A stretch of DNA of 64,000 bases from JANQEU01 sp965228045 (GTDB lineage: Bacteria; Bacteroidota; Bacteroidia; Cytophagales; Cyclobacteriaceae). Positions 9,269 to 17,867 of the stretch are shown here, piece after piece. The stretch is from the NCBI GenBank assembly GCA_965228045.1, contig OZ245789.1, forward strand, positions 2,294,001-2,358,000, read 5' to 3'. The notes under the pieces are model-generated. The model was not told the DNA's origin. It was given only the letters and a program-made list of their open reading frames with translations, and searched no databases. Position 1 is the stretch's first letter. Every line of letters begins with the position of its first letter. The translations under genes and the position numbers were made by a program.

Positions 9269-10449
9269 GTCACTTTCCTCTAAATACTAGTGCCTGCTGG
9301 CAAATGTTGGAAGAGAACATCCTTCCTTTTTGGATAGATAAAATGCCTGACAAGGAAAATGGTGGTTTTTACGGTAGAATAAGTGGCAGGAATAAGCTAG
9401 ACAAAAAAGCAGACAAGTCTATTATCCTGAATTCGAGAATACTATGGACCTTCAGCATGGCATTCAGGGTTATCGGGAAGCGTTCCTATAAGGAAATGGC
9501 GGATCGGGCTTATGAATATCTGGTAAACAAATTTTATGACAATGAGCACAAGGGGTTTTATTGGTCCCTTTCATTTGAAGGAGTGCCAACGGAAACCAAG
9601 AAGCAATCCTATGCGCAGTCATTTGTAATCTATTCTTTGACAGAATATTATAAAATATCAAGAGAACCTGAAGTCCTGTCTTTGTGCAAGCAGACGTTTG
9701 AAGCGTTGGAGTCTTGTGGCTTTGATCACACGAACAATGGATACTACGAGGCAAAATCCCGGGATTGGAGTGCTTTAAAGGACCAAAGGTTAAGTGATAA
9801 GGATATGAATGCCTGCAAATCGATGAATACTCATTTGCATATCCTGGAGGCATATTCCAATCTTATAACCATTTGGCCTGATCAAAATCTAAAAGATAGA
9901 CTTCAAAACCTAATCAAAATCTTTGATGAGAAAATCATTTCGGAAGAAGGTCACCTGAAACTATTTTTTGAGGATGATTGGACGGTTCTGAGTACGAACT
10001 ATTCATTTGGTCACGACATTGAATGCAGTTGGCTTTATCAGGAAGCTGTAGAGCGGTTAGGTGACAGTGTCAGAGAAAGAAATGTAAATGAGATGGTGGA
10101 AAAGATGGTGGTGGCCGGACTTGAAGGACTGGATCGGGATGGCGGTCTGATGCATGAAGGAAGCGATGGGGCAATTATCAATTCTTCAAAAGAATGGTGG
10201 CCGCAGGCAGAGGCTCTTGTTGGGCTGGTAAACGTTTGGAAAAATACAAGCAATGACTACTATCTGAACGTTGCACAAAAAATCTGGCAATTCATCAATC
10301 AAAAACTTTTGGATCCTGCCGGTGAGTGGTATTGGGGATTGGATGAGCAAGGAAAAACGGAGGTCACCATGGACAAAGCAGGACCCTGGAAATGTCCATA
10401 TCACAATAGTCGTGCTATGCTTGAGCTTCTGCATCGCCTTCCTGAATGA
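9265..10449 (+). CDS. AGE-family cellobiose/mannobiose 2-epimerase
   Basis: This 394-residue protein is an N-acylglucosamine 2-epimerase-family (alpha/alpha)6 barrel of the disaccharide epimerase branch. The motif SRILWTFSMAFR, the histidine in MNTHLHILEAY, SFGHDIECSWL and the C-terminal CPYHNSRAM are the active-site regions known from cellobiose 2-epimerases. It would turn the reducing-end mannose of beta-1,4-mannobiose into glucose, making the substrate of the GH130 enzyme, whose gene it overlaps by four bases. No signal peptide is present. Cellobiose as the natural substrate cannot be excluded, but the GH130 partner favours mannobiose. Confidence 0.88.
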   Translation: MSHFPLNTSACWQMLEENILPFWIDKMPDKENGGFYGRISGRNKLDKKADKSIILNSRILWTFSMAFRVIGKRSYKEMADRAYEYLVNKFYDNEHKGFYWSLSFEGVPTETKKQSYAQSFVIYSLTEYYKISREPEVLSLCKQTFEALESCGFDHTNNGYYEAKSRDWSALKDQRLSDKDMNACKSMNTHLHILEAYSNLITIWPDQNLKDRLQNLIKIFDEKIISEEGHLKLFFEDDWTVLSTNYSFGHDIECSWLYQEAVERLGDSVRERNVNEMVEKMVVAGLEGLDRDGGLMHEGSDGAIINSSKEWWPQAEALVGLVNVWKNTSNDYYLNVAQKIWQFINQKLLDPAGEWYWGLDEQGKTEVTMDKAGPWKCPYHNSRAMLELLHRLPE

Positions 10450-10479
10450 AGCTTTTGTCCTATTTTCCTGCCGTAATAG

Positions 10480-10509
10480 TTTGAGAACTATCAGACTATC
10501 TTAAATTTG
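10480..10509 (+). promoter_or_regulatory. Bacteroidota-type promoter overlapping the start region of the TPR kinase gene
   Basis: A TTTG at 10480-10483 and an exact TAnnTTTG (TAAATTTG) at 10502-10509 are separated by 18 bases, slightly shorter than the usual 19-21. The -7 box covers the TTG start candidate at 10507, so transcription from here would start close to the GTG at 10513 and give an almost leaderless message. Pattern match only. Confidence 0.35.
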
Positions 10510-10512
10510 ATT

Positions 10513-12666
10513 GTGCTATTTGAGTTTCATAAGATTAGAAGATATTCTCTCATATTACTTTTAGTCCTTTCTGCCTGTTTTGCCTACGCAAGCGATGGTA
10601 ATGAGATCTCTATACTGATCAGGGAAGGGAAATTCTCGGAAGCAATGACCCTTACGGAGGAATTCCCCATTGATTCCGAAGATATTAGGGAGAATTTAAG
10701 AAATCAGAATCAGGTAGCATATCTCAATATGCTGCTGGGAAAACTTGATACGGCATACGTCATTCATGATCGCGTAATGAATTTATCCGTGGCAGGTCAG
10801 CATCATGATATTGTGGCTGAAACTGATTTTTATCTGGGTGAGTTGTACTTTTCATTGGGACATCCCAATAAATCCCTGATGCACCTTCGCAAGTCCATAA
10901 CCTACCTGAAAAACCGAGAAGTCACATCTTATTTTCTGCATCGGGCGATGTCATGCCTGGCCAGAGTGAGCTTTCATTCGGGAAACATTTCCTCAGCCAA
11001 AAGTACCATGGAACTCATAGAATCAACAGATTTTGATGGTATGCTGGATCCTTACAGTTCCGTGATGGATAATCTCCTAAAAGCCGATCTGGCCCTAAAG
11101 AACGGAGAATCTTCACAAGCCTCTCAATTTTACCAGACTGCGAGACAAGGAGCTTCAGAAAATAGTATGGCAAGAAATCTAAGCTATTTGATGCTTCGTG
11201 AGTCGGATTTTAATGACAGCAGAAGAATCCCTCAAAGCCAACTCAATAATATTGACAACTTAATTGAGAACTCCACGCAGTTTGATGTGCAGATCATCGC
11301 ACTTTCCATGCTTTCAGATTATTATGGAGAGATTGGACGGTTAGATCGCGCACTGGAAGCGTCAAAACGCAAGTCTGGTTTAGAAAGCCAGCGCAATTCC
11401 ATGCTGGTTTCATTAAATAATATTCAGTCGGACAAAATAGCAGCTGTCCGGACAGATGAATTGCAATATCAGTTGCTCAATAAACTGGAGGACAATAAAA
11501 CCAGACAAATTTGGATTTTTCTCGCGATACTGGTGGCCCTTTACCTTACGGGTTTTGCGATCGTGTTTAGACGCCTAATCAATCAAAAAAACAAATCTCA
11601 AAGAGACCTGGCGGCCAAAAACATAGAATTGATAAACAAGTCCACCCAGATCACTGAAACCCAAAGCAGACTGATCCAATCAGAAAAAATGGCTGTATTG
11701 GGTCGATTGTCATCAGGTATTGCTCATGAGCTTAATACGCCCATTGGAGCTATAAAAGGTAATGTGGAGCTTATTCACGACCTGCAGTCACGTGAGCTGG
11801 ATCAATGGTTCAAGGTTTCGACTTTGTTGAAACCGGATGAGTTTAAAGTCCTCGTGGAGCTGATGAAAGCAGCCTGTGAGAAAAAAACTGAGGCAAAGAG
11901 CACCGAAGAGGAGAGAGAAATCCAGAAAAAGGTAGCTAAGTTCTTTAAAGAGGTGGAGATTGAAAATAAGGAAGATGTAATCGATATCTTTTCCGACCTT
12001 TATATCACAGAAAACCTTAACGCATACACGCCTCTTTATGGTCATGAGCACAATGTGGAAATTCTGGAATTGGCTCTTTATGTATTCAACCGATCCAATT
12101 CCGTAATAACGGCAAAAACCGCCTTGGCACAAGCTGAAAAGATCCTGCATTCATTCCGAACCTACAGCTTCAGAAGGGGTTGGGAAGACTTCAAGTCAGT
12201 TGACGTTAAGGAAAATATTGAAGTTGTCATTTCCCTTCATAAGAACACTTTTTCTGGTGTAGATGTTGATTTTACTGCCGAAGGTGATACCAAGGTCATT
12301 GCTGTTCCTGATGAACTGAGTCAGGTATGGTCGAATATTCTGAATAATGCCATAGAGGCAATGAAAGGAAAAGGCAATATAAAAGTATCGGTATTGGCAG
12401 ATGAAGAGAATGTTCGGGTGGAAATTACTGATAATGGAGGGGGAATACACCTTGAACCTGGGCAGGACATTTTTGATCCGTTCTTCACCACCAAAAAGGG
12501 AGGAGGAAGCGGTCTTGGCATGGACCTTACACGGCAGATCATCCAGAAGCACGAAGGAACAATTAACTGGAAGAATACTGATAAAGGCGTTACTTTCACC
12601 ATTATCTTGCCAAAAAACATTCAAAATACTGAGATTATCGTTACGCAAACCAATATTGAGATATGA
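10513..12666 (+). CDS. TPR-sensor hybrid-type histidine kinase with an insertion in the dimerisation domain
   Basis: No ATG precedes the signal peptide, so the start is GTG at 10513 or TTG at 10507. A leader (IRRYSLILLLVLSACFAYA) is followed by about 300 periplasmic residues of helical TPR-like repeats, one membrane helix (about 334-355, counted from the TTG) and a kinase core. The H box is SSGIAHELNTPIG with His407. About 100 residues then separate it from what looks like the second helix of the dimerisation domain (AQAEKILHSFRTYS, about 541-554), far more than normal. The ATPase part has NILNNAIEAM, ITDNGGGI and GGGSGLGMDL. A receiver gene overlaps its stop by four bases and is the likely partner. 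No receiver domain is fused, so it is not a true hybrid kinase. Confidence 0.9.
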   Translation: MLFEFHKIRRYSLILLLVLSACFAYASDGNEISILIREGKFSEAMTLTEEFPIDSEDIRENLRNQNQVAYLNMLLGKLDTAYVIHDRVMNLSVAGQHHDIVAETDFYLGELYFSLGHPNKSLMHLRKSITYLKNREVTSYFLHRAMSCLARVSFHSGNISSAKSTMELIESTDFDGMLDPYSSVMDNLLKADLALKNGESSQASQFYQTARQGASENSMARNLSYLMLRESDFNDSRRIPQSQLNNIDNLIENSTQFDVQIIALSMLSDYYGEIGRLDRALEASKRKSGLESQRNSMLVSLNNIQSDKIAAVRTDELQYQLLNKLEDNKTRQIWIFLAILVALYLTGFAIVFRRLINQKNKSQRDLAAKNIELINKSTQITETQSRLIQSEKMAVLGRLSSGIAHELNTPIGAIKGNVELIHDLQSRELDQWFKVSTLLKPDEFKVLVELMKAACEKKTEAKSTEEEREIQKKVAKFFKEVEIENKEDVIDIFSDLYITENLNAYTPLYGHEHNVEILELALYVFNRSNSVITAKTALAQAEKILHSFRTYSFRRGWEDFKSVDVKENIEVVISLHKNTFSGVDVDFTAEGDTKVIAVPDELSQVWSNILNNAIEAMKGKGNIKVSVLADEENVRVEITDNGGGIHLEPGQDIFDPFFTTKKGGGSGLGMDLTRQIIQKHEGTINWKNTDKGVTFTIILPKNIQNTEIIVTQTNIEI

Positions 12667-13061
12667 GTAAGAAGGGTCTCATATTATTTGTAGATGACGA
12701 ATATTACTTACTTAGTACCCTAAAGGCCATTGTCAAGACGGAGTTTCGCCGTTATAACATTCAGTTTGCGGAGAATGGAGATGAGGCGTTGGATCTACTT
12801 AAATCATTGGAGCCAATTGACAGACTTATGGTTTTTTCTGATTGGCAAATGCCCGGGATGAAAGGGGATGAATTACTCATCAAAATACATGAAAGATACC
12901 CGCAAAGCGTCAATTATCTTTTAAGCGGAATGATCACCAAAGAACCTGAAGAGGATACTTTCGAAAGAGGCGGAATTGTGAAAGTGCTGTTCAAACCATG
13001 GAACAATCAGGAACTTCTTAACATTATGCGAGAGACGCTAAATGAGGACTTTCATAAATGA
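12663..13061 (+). CDS. single-domain response regulator receiver protein
   Basis: The 132-residue protein is a receiver domain: acidic pair Asp11-Asp12 in LFVDDE, phospho-accepting Asp60 in VFSDWQMPGMKG, and the conserved lysine in LFKPWNNQEL. The YLLSGM stretch provides the switch serine. The pattern resembles receivers of the RpfG/hybrid type, but no output domain follows. It overlaps the kinase gene (ATGA) and the HAD gene (ATGA) by four bases each, so the three are translated together. It probably passes the signal to another protein rather than DNA. Confidence 0.92.
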   Translation: MSKKGLILFVDDEYYLLSTLKAIVKTEFRRYNIQFAENGDEALDLLKSLEPIDRLMVFSDWQMPGMKGDELLIKIHERYPQSVNYLLSGMITKEPEEDTFERGGIVKVLFKPWNNQELLNIMRETLNEDFHK

Positions 13062-13690
13062 TCCATTCCGATTTCAAAGATTGCAAAATCATCATTTTTG
13101 ATCTGGGTAACGTCATCATTGATTTAAGATGGGACAAGTGGATAAGTGCTTTTTCTCAATACAAAAATCTTGGCGATAAAGAGCTTCTCGGAAGTATCAC
13201 GCGTGATCCATCCTTCATAGACTTTGAGATTGGGAAAATCAGCGAAGTCCAGATGTGTGGAGCACTCAATGAATTGTTGGAAAGTAACATGACTCAGGGT
13301 GAGTTTACAGAGAAATGGAATAGCCTGCTGGGAGATATACCTTTTCGGAAATTAGAGCTGATTACGCAGCTTCGCAACGAATTCAAAGTGCTTATCTTAA
13401 GTAATACCAACCATACTCATGAAATTGCATTTAACCAATTGGTCGGAGATTTGACCGGTGGAAAAAAACTGGACCATTTGGTTGACAAGGCTTATTACTC
13501 ACATGTAATGGGACTTAGGAAGCCCAACCGTGACATATATGAGACGGTGCTTTCAGATCAGGATGCCAATCCCAATGAAGTGGTATTTTTTGATGATAAC
13601 GTGGATAACATAACATCAGCGAACCAGTTGGGAATCAACGGAGTTTTGGTGAAGTCACCTGATAAATTGTGGGACTACTTTGAACGATAA
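13058..13690 (+). CDS. HAD-superfamily hydrolase (subfamily IA)
   Basis: The 210-residue protein has the four HAD motifs: FDLGNVIID with the nucleophile Asp near the N-terminus, LILSNTN for motif II, the lysine in LRKPNRD, and FFDDNVDN for motif IV. The DLGNV form is that of the YihX-like sugar-phosphate phosphatases, where the second Asp of DxD is replaced. A cap domain of about 70 residues follows motif I. Substrate unknown. Its start overlaps the receiver gene by four bases and its end overlaps the site-2 protease gene by 11, so it belongs to the same operon. Confidence 0.88.
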   Translation: MIHSDFKDCKIIIFDLGNVIIDLRWDKWISAFSQYKNLGDKELLGSITRDPSFIDFEIGKISEVQMCGALNELLESNMTQGEFTEKWNSLLGDIPFRKLELITQLRNEFKVLILSNTNHTHEIAFNQLVGDLTGGKKLDHLVDKAYYSHVMGLRKPNRDIYETVLSDQDANPNEVVFFDDNVDNITSANQLGINGVLVKSPDKLWDYFER

Positions 13691-14819
13691 TACCAGAAGA
13701 ATTTTAATTCATCTAGGACTCTTCATCCTAACGGTTTTCACTACCACTTTGGCTGGAGCCGAATGGATGTACAATAAGTTCCTGTTTATCGGAGAGGCGC
13801 AAATGGAATGGCATCATTTTGTTGGAGGATTCCAGTATTCAATTCCTTTTTTACTCATTCTGAGTGTCCATGAATTTGGGCACTTCTTCACGGCCCGCCA
13901 TCATGATATAAGGGTTACGTTGCCTTATTACATTCCATTATGGTTAGGATTTATAGCTGCTCCGTCTTTCGGGACCATGGGAGCCCTGATCAGAATCAAG
14001 GATATGATTGTTTCCCGCTCCAAGTATTTTGATGTAGGAGTGGCGGGGCCTTTGGCGGGTTTTGTAGTAGCCATTGGTGTGATTTGGTATGGTTTTACAC
14101 ACTTACCGCCTCAGGAATATATTTTTGAAGTTCATCCGGAATATGAACAATACGGACTGGAGTATCCCGAACATGTTTACGACGAGAACAGTTACTCACT
14201 GCAATTTGGTGACAACCTTGTCTTTTGGTTTTTCCAGGAGCACGTTGTGACAGACCAATCATTGATACCGCATCCAAACGAAATCATTCATTATCCTTAC
14301 CTGCTGGCCGGATACCTGGCGTTATTCTTCACGGCTCTCAATTTGTTGCCCATCGGCCAGCTCGATGGAGGCCATGTGATTTTTGGATTATTTAATCCAA
14401 AAATCACAAAACGGATCAACGAAATTTTTTATACCGGGATTCTATTTTATTCCGGGTTGTCCATGGTCGCACCCGGTGCGCTTTTTCAATTGGGAGGAAC
14501 TTCCTATTATTTATTGGGGCTCGTCTTCTATATGTATCTGCTATACATTGCTGTAACCAGCATGTTCACATCAAGAAGGGATCGATTGATGTTTGCCGCA
14601 ATCATGATGACTGTCCAGTATTTTGTTTACTATTTCACCGGTTTTGAGGGATACGGAGGTTGGTTACTCTTTATCATCATAGTTGGGAGATTTGTTGGAA
14701 TTTACCATCCTCCGGTGATCGACAACAGACCGATGTCTACCGGCCGTCAGATTGTTGGATGGATCGCAATTGCGGTACTAATTCTGTGCTTTAGCCCCAG
14801 ACCGTTTATCTTAGGATAG
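13680..14819 (+). CDS. site-2 protease family (M50) membrane metalloprotease
   Basis: This 379-residue polytopic membrane protein carries the zinc motif HEFGH (His64, Glu65, His68) inside a membrane helix and the third ligand motif NLLPIGQLDGGH at about 222-236, the hallmarks of S2P proteases that cut substrates within the bilayer. About seven hydrophobic segments are visible. The start is a TTG at 13680 inside the HAD gene; no ATG fits before the first helix. As the last gene of a kinase-receiver-HAD operon it may serve regulated proteolysis, but related Bacteroidota proteins are often stand-alone. Its 3' end overlaps the convergent rhodanese gene by nine bases. Confidence 0.92.
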   Translation: MNDNTRRILIHLGLFILTVFTTTLAGAEWMYNKFLFIGEAQMEWHHFVGGFQYSIPFLLILSVHEFGHFFTARHHDIRVTLPYYIPLWLGFIAAPSFGTMGALIRIKDMIVSRSKYFDVGVAGPLAGFVVAIGVIWYGFTHLPPQEYIFEVHPEYEQYGLEYPEHVYDENSYSLQFGDNLVFWFFQEHVVTDQSLIPHPNEIIHYPYLLAGYLALFFTALNLLPIGQLDGGHVIFGLFNPKITKRINEIFYTGILFYSGLSMVAPGALFQLGGTSYYLLGLVFYMYLLYIAVTSMFTSRRDRLMFAAIMMTVQYFVYYFTGFEGYGGWLLFIIIVGRFVGIYHPPVIDNRPMSTGRQIVGWIAIAVLILCFSPRPFILG

Positions 14820-15113
14820 GTGCTTTAGGGCATTCAAGCCACCCTTGACACTTCGGACAGCTGTAAAACCCTGAGAGATCAGGTATTTTTTGGCCTGGCC
14901 ACTTCTTTTCCCTGATTGGCAGAAGACGATAATTTCACTGGTTTTTAGTGGCTCCAGCTCGGAGATCCTCTGCGGGATATTGTAGAGCGGCAGTAATTCG
15001 GCCCCAATGTTAAATTCCTCATATTCCCATTCCTCCCTTACATCGAAAATATTCTCGAGGTCGCTGGCATCAATTCGTTCTTTGAATTCATCGATCGAAA
15101 TATCATCCATCAT
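14811..15113 (-). CDS. rhodanese-like domain protein
   Basis: A single rhodanese domain of 100 residues. The active-site loop is FCQSGKRSG with the catalytic cysteine, preceded by FDVREEWEYEEFNIGAE, where the CH2A motif of rhodaneses is expected. Small cytoplasmic rhodaneses carry persulfide sulfur for transfer to cyanide, thioredoxin or sulfur-relay partners; the partner here is not evident. The start codon region (two ATGs, 15113 and 15110) overlaps the end of the T9SS protein gene upstream by 11 bases. It is the last gene of the minus-strand run ddl-PASTA-T9SS-rhodanese. Confidence 0.93.
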   Translation of the reverse strand: MMDDISIDEFKERIDASDLENIFDVREEWEYEEFNIGAELLPLYNIPQRISELEPLKTSEIIVFCQSGKRSGQAKKYLISQGFTAVRSVKGGLNALKHLS

Positions 15114-16980
15114 TTTTGATTATCAGTTTTTGGGTACTATTGCGATTATCGTAAAATATTCTCAACAAGTAAAGTCCTGACCGAATATTTGGGATAGCAT
15201 AGTTGGATTGTTTCGGGGAGGAAAAGACCAGATTACCATTCAGGTTATACAATTCAATCCTGTCGTGCTTTCCCTGGATTTGAAATCTTCCTCCTGGAGC
15301 GGGGTTGGGAAAAATGAGGTGATTTATCTTTTCAGAAACAGAAAGTACTGTATCTGACTTATTGAAAACAGGTCTGATCATCAGCGAACCTTCGATCCTG
15401 TCATTTTGCTGCCAGTTACCCAAAGATTTGGAATAGATGGAGGACGCTCCCCCAAGATTATTTCTATCTACACCCACACCGACATAATTATTGGTGTACT
15501 GCCTGAAGCCAATGTAAAAAGTATCAGAAAGTACAATCGGAGTGGACAAAGTGAATTTTTGAAACTCATTTCTACCCTTTGCCTCAATGGTACCTGTCAG
15601 CTGTCGGACCGAAAATGATCCCTCTTCCAGTTCCTTCCAAACCTTTACGTCAATCGTTTCTCCCACAGAGCTCGGATTGATACTTGGGAAATGGATCAAT
15701 ATATCCGTCAGGCGTGTAGTCTCTTCCAGGATAAACCTTACCGCCAACTCTCCTCCAATCAGATTTACCCCAGCTGCGAATTCAGCGGTACCGTCATCAT
15801 AGGCGAGGTAATTTTTAAGAAAATAGGTTTGTGTCAGCGTATCATTGATCCGAAGGTCTGTCGAAAGAAAAAGCGTATCATTATTGGAACCCACTACCTC
15901 AAACAGGTTTTTATCTCCGGATTTATAAATGAACCTTGAGGTAAGCAACATTGAATCACCTGAGAAGTCTAGTCCTGATACATCTAATCCTGAAAATCTC
16001 CGACCATATTCGTTTGGGGATTGTTGACCTTTCAGCTCAAATCCCGAACTGATCGATTCACCGGTCAATTCATTTGTGAGTGTATGACTGATTTCCATCG
16101 GATAAAAGAGATCACTTAGATTAGATCCAAACCCAAAAGAGTTTTCAATGTACTTCGAGGGATTGGCTCTGAACTCATCCATCGAAATCTCATAGTAGGG
16201 ATAAAATGGAGATGATGCCTGATTGGAGAAGCTGCGATCCAGATGTTCCGTGTCACCGAAAGATCGATCCTGGTTCAGATATATATAATCCAGGTGCCAG
16301 CTATCGTAAATTCCACTTACACTGCTAAATGATTGAAATCTGAACCTAAACCCTTCATGAAAGTATTTCTCATCAAAGATCTGGACCAAAACCTGAGTAA
16401 AGGTCTGTTCGCCATTAGAGTCGGTAATAACTGAGGAGGGACCACCCAACAGACTTATTTCGTCAATGTCTTCATTTATATCCTGTGTTACCCATGTAGA
16501 ATCAGCAGCGTAAAACTGTAGTCTGAGGGAATCGGAATCATCTGGTATTTCACCAAGTCCTCTTGATTGCCAGAAGAAGCTTAAGAATACGGAACTTCTG
16601 CGACTTTCCGGAACAGTGGACAGATCTATCGGTCTAGAAACCAACTCATCACCCAAGCCGGAAAAGGTAGCACTCTCCTGGTAGGGAGAGCCATTTTTGT
16701 CTACTCCATCAAATGAAGCTACATTTTGCGTGGGTGGATTTATAGGGAAGGAGTTGTTGATGTACACATTCTCACTATTTACCCAAAGGGTTGAGTCGGG
16801 TACACCATGCGACTGTGAAAAATCATCCCAAAACGGTAATGTACGTAGCGTATCAGTATTTGCTACCGATTCAATCCTGAATGAATTACCATCATACGGG
16901 CTTTGTGAATGTAAAAAGCCAGGAAATCCATTGGCCACTGGAAATGATGCCAATATGAACAATAGTAGGAGTAAACTCAT
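15103..16980 (-). CDS. secreted protein with C-terminal type IX secretion sorting domain
   Basis: The 625-residue protein starts with a signal peptide (LLLLLFILASFPVANG) and ends with a type A T9SS sorting domain (IFPNPAPGG, IELYNLNGNLV, GLYLLRI), so it should cross the outer membrane and be surface-anchored or released. The part between looks like beta-sandwich domains with aromatic and Asp/Ser-rich stretches but no catalytic motif I recognise; the N-terminal LPFWDDFSQ is a common opening of such Cytophagales proteins. Its ATG overlaps the stop of the PASTA gene by one base (TAATG), so they are translated together. Function unknown. Confidence 0.85.
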   Translation of the reverse strand: MSLLLLLFILASFPVANGFPGFLHSQSPYDGNSFRIESVANTDTLRTLPFWDDFSQSHGVPDSTLWVNSENVYINNSFPINPPTQNVASFDGVDKNGSPYQESATFSGLGDELVSRPIDLSTVPESRRSSVFLSFFWQSRGLGEIPDDSDSLRLQFYAADSTWVTQDINEDIDEISLLGGPSSVITDSNGEQTFTQVLVQIFDEKYFHEGFRFRFQSFSSVSGIYDSWHLDYIYLNQDRSFGDTEHLDRSFSNQASSPFYPYYEISMDEFRANPSKYIENSFGFGSNLSDLFYPMEISHTLTNELTGESISSGFELKGQQSPNEYGRRFSGLDVSGLDFSGDSMLLTSRFIYKSGDKNLFEVVGSNNDTLFLSTDLRINDTLTQTYFLKNYLAYDDGTAEFAAGVNLIGGELAVRFILEETTRLTDILIHFPSINPSSVGETIDVKVWKELEEGSFSVRQLTGTIEAKGRNEFQKFTLSTPIVLSDTFYIGFRQYTNNYVGVGVDRNNLGGASSIYSKSLGNWQQNDRIEGSLMIRPVFNKSDTVLSVSEKINHLIFPNPAPGGRFQIQGKHDRIELYNLNGNLVFSSPKQSNYAIPNIRSGLYLLRIFYDNRNSTQKLIIKNDG

Positions 16981-17831
16981 TAATTATCCAAAATCGATTC
17001 ATTGCTCCGGCTCACGGAATCCGCTTTGTAGACCCAGATATTGACCACTCCATTTAGTCTCATGGTAGTTCCCGGTGAAGGACTTTGAGCATAAACGGAT
17101 CCGGGTGATACCTGCACTACGTAAGTTTCTGTTTCACCTTCAGCATTGGTATCTGTTAGAACGGCCTGATTGTCCTGGGAGTATGTGATCTGCCCTACTG
17201 TCAGACCGGATCCCTGAATGGCGATCTGGGCTTCTTCTTCGTCCAGATTGATCAGCTCAGGTGCCTGCAGGTCCTGGCTCCCAAGCCCATCTCCCAGTAC
17301 AAGATCAATTTCCGATCCTTTCGGAATCATGGTCCCCGGTTCAATCTCCCGGCCATCAAGTTTTTGATCCAGTACAGTATTCAAAAACAGATCGGGAACG
17401 TATTCCCGCTTACCCAACTTCAGGTCATACATTTTTAGGACAAGTAAGGCGTTTTTCATGGAGCCTTCTATGAGGTTTGGCATCCTCACCATGGGAGGGG
17501 AGGTGGAGTTCAACGTCAGGTATATTTTTCGGTTTTCTTTGACTTTTGAGTTAGGTTTTGGGAATTGTTTTAAGACCGTAAGTGGTGGGTATTCGGTACT
17601 GAACCCGGAATCCGCGGTCACCTCATAACGCAGATTTCTTTTCAGTAAAAAGTCATCGAGATCATCATATTCGATACCCACTACATCGGGTACTGTGATG
17701 GTTTCCCCATGATTGGTATTGACAGGGAGATAGATGTAAAAGAAAACCAGCAACGCCGCCGTACCTATTATGGTAACAAGAATCAGATGCTTGATGACGT
17801 CTTTGCCGGAATCAATTTTGAGTAACTTCAT
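16980..17831 (-). CDS. membrane-anchored PASTA-domain protein
   Basis: The 283-residue protein has one membrane helix (about 16-35) and then three PASTA repeats outside the cytoplasm: VPDVVGIEYDDLDDFL, MPNLIEGSMKNALLVL and APELINLDEEEAQIAI begin each. PASTA domains bind peptidoglycan fragments or beta-lactams. No kinase or transpeptidase domain is attached, the usual state in Bacteroidota. It lies 36 bases after ddl, whose product makes the D-Ala-D-Ala end of the peptidoglycan precursor, which supports a cell-wall role. Its stop overlaps the ATG of the next gene by one base. Confidence 0.88.
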   Translation of the reverse strand: MKLLKIDSGKDVIKHLILVTIIGTAALLVFFYIYLPVNTNHGETITVPDVVGIEYDDLDDFLLKRNLRYEVTADSGFSTEYPPLTVLKQFPKPNSKVKENRKIYLTLNSTSPPMVRMPNLIEGSMKNALLVLKMYDLKLGKREYVPDLFLNTVLDQKLDGREIEPGTMIPKGSEIDLVLGDGLGSQDLQAPELINLDEEEAQIAIQGSGLTVGQITYSQDNQAVLTDTNAEGETETYVVQVSPGSVYAQSPSPGTTMRLNGVVNIWVYKADSVSRSNESILDN

Positions 17832-17867
17832 AATATGCCGGTTAGCACTGCAATTATACGATCAAAT

